Source: Clostridium sp. Ade.TY (lineage in GTDB: Bacteria > Bacillota > Clostridia > Clostridiales > Clostridiaceae). Taken from it: a DNA stretch of 56,604 bases. The position numbers were made by a program, and so were the translations under genes. The DNA lies in NCBI RefSeq assembly GCF_000498355.1, contig NZ_AVSV01000026.1, positions 1-56,604 on the forward strand. Direction: 5' to 3'. The notes under the pieces are model-generated. The model searched no databases, was not told the origin of the DNA, and saw only the letters and a program-made list of their open reading frames with translations. Numbering within the stretch: the stretch's first letter is position 1; each line of letters starts with the position of its first letter. Shown in pieces: positions 51,917 through 56,604 of the stretch.

Positions 51917-52460
51917 ATTGATACCAAATACATTAAAATTAATAAACAATGAAATAAAATGGTGGACGGATAATTGGATTAATGATGTAAAAAGTATATT
52001 AGAAGATTATAAAAAATCAGGGTATATATGCAACATGAAGTATGAATTATTTTCAAAGTTTTTTGTTACCTTAGAAAGAGATGATTTATTAAGCTTTTAT
52101 ATAGATTATTATCAATTTACAGGTGGAGCACATGGACTTACAACTAGAAGAGCATACACTTTAGATGTTAAAAATGGAAATAAATTAAAAATAAAAAATT
52201 TATTTAAAAATGGATATGATTATAAATCTTTTATAGATAAAGAGATTAAGAAGCAAGTAGATGCTAATAAAGAAAAATATTTTGAAGGTTTAGAAGGTTT
52301 TAATGGAATAAATGATGAAGTTAAGTTTTATATAAATGGAGATAATTTAGTTATATATTATGGGCAATATGAAATAGCACCATACGCCTCAGGAATACCA
52401 GAGTTTAATATACCTATACAAAAATTTGATGGTAATTTTTTATATGGTAAAATTAAATAA
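51729..52460 (+). CDS. secreted DUF4163/DUF3298-containing protein
   Basis: 243 residues with an N-terminal signal sequence (about 1-25: MKKLRIIKASAVMLISFL and onward). The body matches the DUF4163 plus DUF3298 pair seen in PdaC and RsiV-type extracellular domains, with the hallmark YYQFTGGAHGLT around residue 135 and the YTLDVKNGNKLKIKNLF block. It has no polysaccharide deacetylase domain and no anti-sigma domain. AAAAGGAG precedes the ATG. Two exact DnaA boxes lie inside its 5' half. Likely a cell-envelope protein; function unknown. Confidence 0.82.
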   Translation: MKKLRIIKASAVMLISFLITNFAQGMWITSFGDTNQLENNKFIIENKINENNECIEVNVSYPQLIPNTLKLINNEIKWWTDNWINDVKSILEDYKKSGYICNMKYELFSKFFVTLERDDLLSFYIDYYQFTGGAHGLTTRRAYTLDVKNGNKLKIKNLFKNGYDYKSFIDKEIKKQVDANKEKYFEGLEGFNGINDEVKFYINGDNLVIYYGQYEIAPYASGIPEFNIPIQKFDGNFLYGKIK

Positions 52461-52486
52461 AGTAAAAAAATAGAGGTGAAAATAGG

Positions 52487-53863
52487 ATGGGGGATTTAGA
52501 AAATATTTTAATTAAACAAAAAGAGTTTTATAAAAGTAAAAAGACTTTAGATGTTGATTTTAGAATTGATAAATTAAAAAAATTAAAAATAGTTTTAAAA
52601 AATAATGAAAACAAAATATTAGAGGCTTTAAAAAAAGATTTAAATAAATGTTATTTTGAAGGATATTCAACTGAGCTTGGAATTGTATATGAAGAAATAA
52701 ATACTATGATAAAAGGATTAAGAAAGTGGAGTAAAAGAGAAAGAAAAAAAAGTTCAATAATTTATTTCCCAAGTAAAGCTTATGTTTATAAAGAGCCTTA
52801 TGGAGTTTCTTTAATAATAGGTCCTTTTAATTATCCATTTCAATTAACAATAGCACCATTAATTGGAGCAATAGCAGGTGGAAACTGTGCAATTATAAAA
52901 CCATCTGAAAGATCAAAATATACAGCAAAACTTTTAGAAAAAATTATAAATGAAAATTTTGATGAAAGATATATAAAAGTTGTTGAACCAGAAGGCGGAA
53001 AAGAAACAGTATCAGAATTATTGTCTCTTAGATTTGATTATATATTTTTTACTGGTAGTGTTTCGGTTGGAAAAATTGTAATGGAAGCCGCAGCTAAAAA
53101 TTTAACACCAGTTACATTAGAACTGGGTGGTAAAAGTCCATGTATTATAGATAAAGATGCAAATTTAAAATTAAGTGCAAAAAGGATAGTTTGGGGAAAA
53201 CTATTAAATGCAGGACAAACTTGTGTAGCACCAGATTATTTCTTTGTACATAAAGATATAAAAGATGAATTTTTAAAATTATTAGTTTCGGAAATAAAAG
53301 AGCAGTATGGTGAAAATATTGAAAATAATTCTGAATATCCAAGAATAATAAGAGAAGATGATGTTAAAAGATTAAGTTTATATTTAAATGATGGACATAT
53401 ATATTATGGAGGAAAGTTTGACATAAAGGATAGATTTGTAGAGCCTACTATATTAGTTAATATTGATAAAAATAGTAGTATAATGACTAATGAAATATTT
53501 GGACCTATTTTCCCAATTCTTGAGTTTGATGATTTAAATTATGTTATAGAGTTTATAAATAATAGAGAAAAGCCATTAGCACTTTATTATTTTTCAGAAG
53601 ATAAAAATAAAATAAATAATATAATTACAAATACAACATCAGGTGGTGCTACAATAAATGATACTGTACTTCAAGTTGCATCAATATATCTTCCTTTTGG
53701 AGGAGTGGGAAATAGTGGGATTGGAGAATATCATGGAAAGGCAAGTTTTGAAACTTTTACTCATAGAAAATCAGTAGTTCATAGAGGAACATTTATGGAA
53801 CTTCCATTTAGATTTGCACCTTTTAAAGATAAGATTAAATTAGTTAAAAAACTTATGAAATAA
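52487..53863 (+). CDS. aldehyde dehydrogenase, class 3 type
   Basis: NAD(P)+-dependent aldehyde dehydrogenase of 458 residues. The catalytic Cys246 is in AGQTCVAPDYF and the general base Glu212 in LELGGKSPC. The nucleotide-binding FTGSVSVGK and the class 3 segment GPFNYPFQLTIAPLIGA are present. The start ATG has AGAGGTGA upstream. The C-terminus, with a hydrophobic and basic end, resembles membrane-associated class 3 enzymes that oxidise fatty or aromatic aldehydes; the substrate is not known. Confidence 0.93.
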   Translation: MGDLENILIKQKEFYKSKKTLDVDFRIDKLKKLKIVLKNNENKILEALKKDLNKCYFEGYSTELGIVYEEINTMIKGLRKWSKRERKKSSIIYFPSKAYVYKEPYGVSLIIGPFNYPFQLTIAPLIGAIAGGNCAIIKPSERSKYTAKLLEKIINENFDERYIKVVEPEGGKETVSELLSLRFDYIFFTGSVSVGKIVMEAAAKNLTPVTLELGGKSPCIIDKDANLKLSAKRIVWGKLLNAGQTCVAPDYFFVHKDIKDEFLKLLVSEIKEQYGENIENNSEYPRIIREDDVKRLSLYLNDGHIYYGGKFDIKDRFVEPTILVNIDKNSSIMTNEIFGPIFPILEFDDLNYVIEFINNREKPLALYYFSEDKNKINNIITNTTSGGATINDTVLQVASIYLPFGGVGNSGIGEYHGKASFETFTHRKSVVHRGTFMELPFRFAPFKDKIKLVKKLMK

Positions 53864-53865
53864 AA

Positions 53866-53897
53866 AAAACTCCAATCTTTATAGATTGGAGTTTTTT
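53866..53897. terminator. bidirectional terminator, aldehyde dehydrogenase / P-ATPase
   Basis: AAACTCCAATCT pairs with AGATTGGAGTTT with a TTAT loop, flanked by A and T runs. It serves both convergent genes. Confidence 0.93.
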
Positions 53898-53902
53898 TAA
53901 AA

Positions 53903-56542
53903 TTATATAGTAGCTTCTTTACTTTCTTCTTTTGAATCTTTTGAGAAAGATTCTTTAAACACTTTAATACCTTGTATTATAACTGTAGGTAAGAAAGCTA
54001 AAAGATAAATAAATCCTATTTGGGTTCCATTAAGTGGAGCTATTTCAAATAGCTTTTGTAATGGCTTAACAAATAAAACTAAGTTTAAAAGAATAGCACC
54101 TGTTAAAAATGCATATATACTATATTTATTAGTAGTTAAACCAAGTTTAAATATTGAAGATTTACTACGACAGTTAAATCCATGGAATAATCTAGCTAAA
54201 CATAATGTTGAGAATGCCATTGTAGCACCAACAGCAGCACTAGACTCAAGTCCGATATGGAAAGAAATTATAGTAAATATAGCAATGATTAAACCTTCTA
54301 TAGCTATATCAGTAATAAAAGTTTTAGTTAATATAGATTCTTTACTATTTCTTGGTTTTTCCTTTAGAAGATCTTTAGTTGGATTTTCTACACCAATTGC
54401 AATAGCTGGTAAACTATCAGTTAAAAGGTTAATAAATAATAAATGAACTGGCATAAATGGTACTGGAAGTGCCATTATTGATGCATAAAGTACAGCTAGT
54501 ATACCAGAAGTATTACCAGATAGTAAGAACTTAATTGAGTTCTTTATGTTTGCATAAACATTTCTTCCGTTTGTAACAGCTTTAACTATAGTTGCAAAGT
54601 TATCATCAGTAAGTATCATAGATGCAGCATCCTTTGATACTTCAGTTCCTGTAATTCCCATTGCAATACCTATATCAGCTTGTTTAAGTGCAGGAGCATC
54701 ATTAACACCATCACCAGTCATTGCAACTATATTGCCTTTAGTTTGCCAAGCATTAACTATTCTGATTTTATGCTCTGGTGAAACTCTTGCATATACAGAT
54801 ATATGATCAAGTTTTCTTGATAATTCTTCATCATCCATTTTATCAAGTTCAAGTCCTGTAACAGCCATATCACCGTCTTGTAATATACCAATTTGTTTTG
54901 CAATTGCAGAAGCAGTAATTTTATGGTCTCCTGTAATCATAATTGGTTTTATACCAGCAGTTATACAATCTTTAACAGCTGCAGCAGATTCCTCTCTTGG
55001 AGGATCAATCATTGATATTAATCCTAAGAATATATAATTATCTTCATCTTCTAAAGTTAAATCACGAACTTCAGGAAGTTCTCTGTAAGCAAAAGCTAAA
55101 ACTCTTAAACCATTTTGAGAAAGTTCCATATTAGTATCTATTATATTTTGCTTATCTTCTTCGGTTATAGGTTTTACAGCATTTGAAGTTTTAATAGAAG
55201 TAATTCTATTTAAAAGCACATCTACAGCACCTTTAGTAAACATTATAGTATTGCCACCAATTTCATGTACCGTACTCATAAGCTTTCTATCAGAATCAAA
55301 AGGTAATTCTTTTAATCTTTCAAATTCTGATCTTATATCAGTTTCTTTTAAATTATATAAGTGAGCAAGATTTACTAAAGCAACTTCAGTTGGATCACCT
55401 AACTCTTGTCCATCTATAGATGTTGAATCATTACATAAAACAGCACCATTTAAAAGATATTGTTCTACTTCATTTGATAAATCAAGTTTTTCTGAAGGAA
55501 TAAGCTTTCCATCAACATAAATTTGTTTAGTAGTCATTTTGTTTTGTGTTAAAGTACCAGTTTTATCAGAACAAATAATTGAAACAGAACCTAATCCTTC
55601 AACAGCTTTAAGTGATTTAATAATTGCATGTTCTTTTGCCATTTTTTGAGTACCTATAGCTAGTACTATTGTAACTATTGAGCTAAGAGCTTCTGGTATA
55701 GCAGCAACAGCAAGAGCAACAGCAAACATTAATGAATCAAGTATTGGAGTATTTCTGTAAACACTTAAACCAAAGACTATAGCACAAATAATAAGTATTA
55801 TTATTGCTAATTTCTTTGAAAAGTCATCTAAACTAATTTGTAATGGAGTTTTCTTTTCTTGAGTTTGCTCCATAAGTGTAGCAATTTTACCAAGTTCAGA
55901 ATTCATTCCAGTAGCAGTAACAACGACTAAAGCACGTCCATAAGTAACTAATGAACTAGAGAAAACCATATTTTTTTGATCTCCTAAAGCAAGCTCGTCC
56001 TTATCTATACAATCAGCAGTTTTAGTAACACTTTCAGATTCTCCAGTTAGAGCACTTTCATTAACTTGAAGAGAGTAGTTTTCAATAATTCTACCGTCAG
56101 CAACAACTAAATCTCCAGCTTCTAAAATTAAAATATCTCCAGGAACTATATCCTTTGAAGGAACTTCAATCTTAGTTCCATTTCTAAGAACTTTTGCATT
56201 AGGGGCAGATAAAGCTTTTAAACTATTTAAAGATTGCTCTGCTTTAACGTGTTGAACAGTTCCAAGTATTGCATTTAAAATAATAACTGCAAATATTACT
56301 ATTGTACTTTCAATATTGCCAGTAGCCATAGATACAACACCTGCAATTATAAGGATTATAACAAGCAAGTCTTTAAATTGTTCAAAGAAAACTTGAACAG
56401 TACTTTTTTTCTTTTTTTCATTTAAAGCATTTTCACCATATGTTTCTCTTTTAGCTTTAACTTCACTATCTGTTAAGCCTTCTTTTGTTGTACCAAAATT
56501 TTTAAGCACATCGTCAGTTGACTTATTAAAAAATTGTTTCAT
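53903..56542 (-). CDS. calcium-type P-type ATPase (P2 cation pump)
   Basis: 879-residue P2-type ATPase related to PMCA/LMCA1 calcium pumps. It has an N-terminal cation-ATPase domain, ten predicted membrane helices, the actuator motif TGES, and the phosphorylated Asp326 in CSDKTGTLTQNK. It also has the hinge GDGVNDAPALKQADIG, a TM4 ion site AAIPEALSSIV and a TM6 site NLLTDSLPAIAIG. The start is ATG 56542 after GAAAGGAG; an in-frame ATG 18 bases earlier precedes that site. It exports Ca2+ by family inference; Mn2+ is possible. 56543-56604 holds its leader. Confidence 0.93.
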   Translation of the reverse strand: MKQFFNKSTDDVLKNFGTTKEGLTDSEVKAKRETYGENALNEKKKKSTVQVFFEQFKDLLVIILIIAGVVSMATGNIESTIVIFAVIILNAILGTVQHVKAEQSLNSLKALSAPNAKVLRNGTKIEVPSKDIVPGDILILEAGDLVVADGRIIENYSLQVNESALTGESESVTKTADCIDKDELALGDQKNMVFSSSLVTYGRALVVVTATGMNSELGKIATLMEQTQEKKTPLQISLDDFSKKLAIIILIICAIVFGLSVYRNTPILDSLMFAVALAVAAIPEALSSIVTIVLAIGTQKMAKEHAIIKSLKAVEGLGSVSIICSDKTGTLTQNKMTTKQIYVDGKLIPSEKLDLSNEVEQYLLNGAVLCNDSTSIDGQELGDPTEVALVNLAHLYNLKETDIRSEFERLKELPFDSDRKLMSTVHEIGGNTIMFTKGAVDVLLNRITSIKTSNAVKPITEEDKQNIIDTNMELSQNGLRVLAFAYRELPEVRDLTLEDEDNYIFLGLISMIDPPREESAAAVKDCITAGIKPIMITGDHKITASAIAKQIGILQDGDMAVTGLELDKMDDEELSRKLDHISVYARVSPEHKIRIVNAWQTKGNIVAMTGDGVNDAPALKQADIGIAMGITGTEVSKDAASMILTDDNFATIVKAVTNGRNVYANIKNSIKFLLSGNTSGILAVLYASIMALPVPFMPVHLLFINLLTDSLPAIAIGVENPTKDLLKEKPRNSKESILTKTFITDIAIEGLIIAIFTIISFHIGLESSAAVGATMAFSTLCLARLFHGFNCRSKSSIFKLGLTTNKYSIYAFLTGAILLNLVLFVKPLQKLFEIAPLNGTQIGFIYLLAFLPTVIIQGIKVFKESFSKDSKEESKEATI

Positions 56543-56604
56543 TAAAATTTCTCCTTTCAAAATAGAATATTCAGTATAAAAAAGAGACTTTTAATATAAA
56601 TCAT

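Overview
The window is very AT-rich DNA from a low-GC, Gram-positive, spore-forming anaerobe, almost certainly a motile Clostridium (cluster I). The case rests on a Clostridioides-like gene order in the flagellar operon, a collagen-like protein of the exosporium type, a glmS ribozyme, S-box, T-box and TPP leaders, many TTG starts and strong AAGGAGG ribosome sites. The species cannot be fixed from the sequence alone. There are no insertion sequences, phage genes or CRISPR arrays; it reads as ordinary chromosome.

Positions 1-19750 hold one giant flagellar operon on the + strand. A cyclic di-GMP class I riboswitch and an intrinsic terminator lie ahead of 24 tightly packed genes: flgB-flgC-fliE-fliF-fliG-fliH-fliI-fliJ-fliK-flgD-flgE-motA-motB-fliO-fliP-fliQ-fliR-flhB-flhA-fliA-flgF-flgG-fliM-fliN. 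It encodes rod, hook, MS ring, switch, stator, export apparatus and sigma-28. High c-di-GMP should stop transcription before flgB. Oddities are the absence of flhF/flhG between flhA and fliA, a FliM without the N-terminal CheY-binding peptide, and an flhB whose best ribosome site points at an AUA codon.

Positions 19750-29050 hold an AIM24 protein, a YerC/TrpR-type regulator, glmM, a TPP-riboswitch-controlled thiamine transporter (thiT, - strand), a metallophosphoesterase and a cyclase-family hydrolase. They also hold an initiator tRNA-Met, a 54-residue zinc ribbon, a cysteine desulfurase-thiI pair for tRNA 4-thiouridine, and a collagen-like surface protein. Positions 29050-33530 hold marR plus a heterodimeric ABC exporter (- strand) with a matching operator, and a GIY-YIG protein.

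Positions 33530-43430 hold glmS behind its self-cleaving ribozyme, a 51-residue protein, a small membrane protein and 5-formyl-THF cyclo-ligase. They also hold a sugar PTS cluster: a PRD regulator with an upstream CcpA cre site, ascorbate-type IIA/IIB/IIC, and a split transketolase. With glmM, the glmS locus supplies hexosamine for the wall.

Positions 43430-56604 hold thrS under T-box control, an HNH protein, an unknown gene behind competing inverted repeats, and a SAM-I riboswitch before a MetT-like transporter. They also hold ispF, a membrane protein that appears to fuse a SigI-like DNA-binding domain to RsgI, an RluF-type pseudouridine synthase, a DnaA-box cluster running into a secreted DUF4163/DUF3298 protein, an aldehyde dehydrogenase and a Ca2+-type P-ATPase. 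The observations most worth following are the SigI-C/RsgI fusion, the DnaA-box cluster, the FliM lacking its CheY peptide, and the mutually exclusive repeats at 46219-46272.
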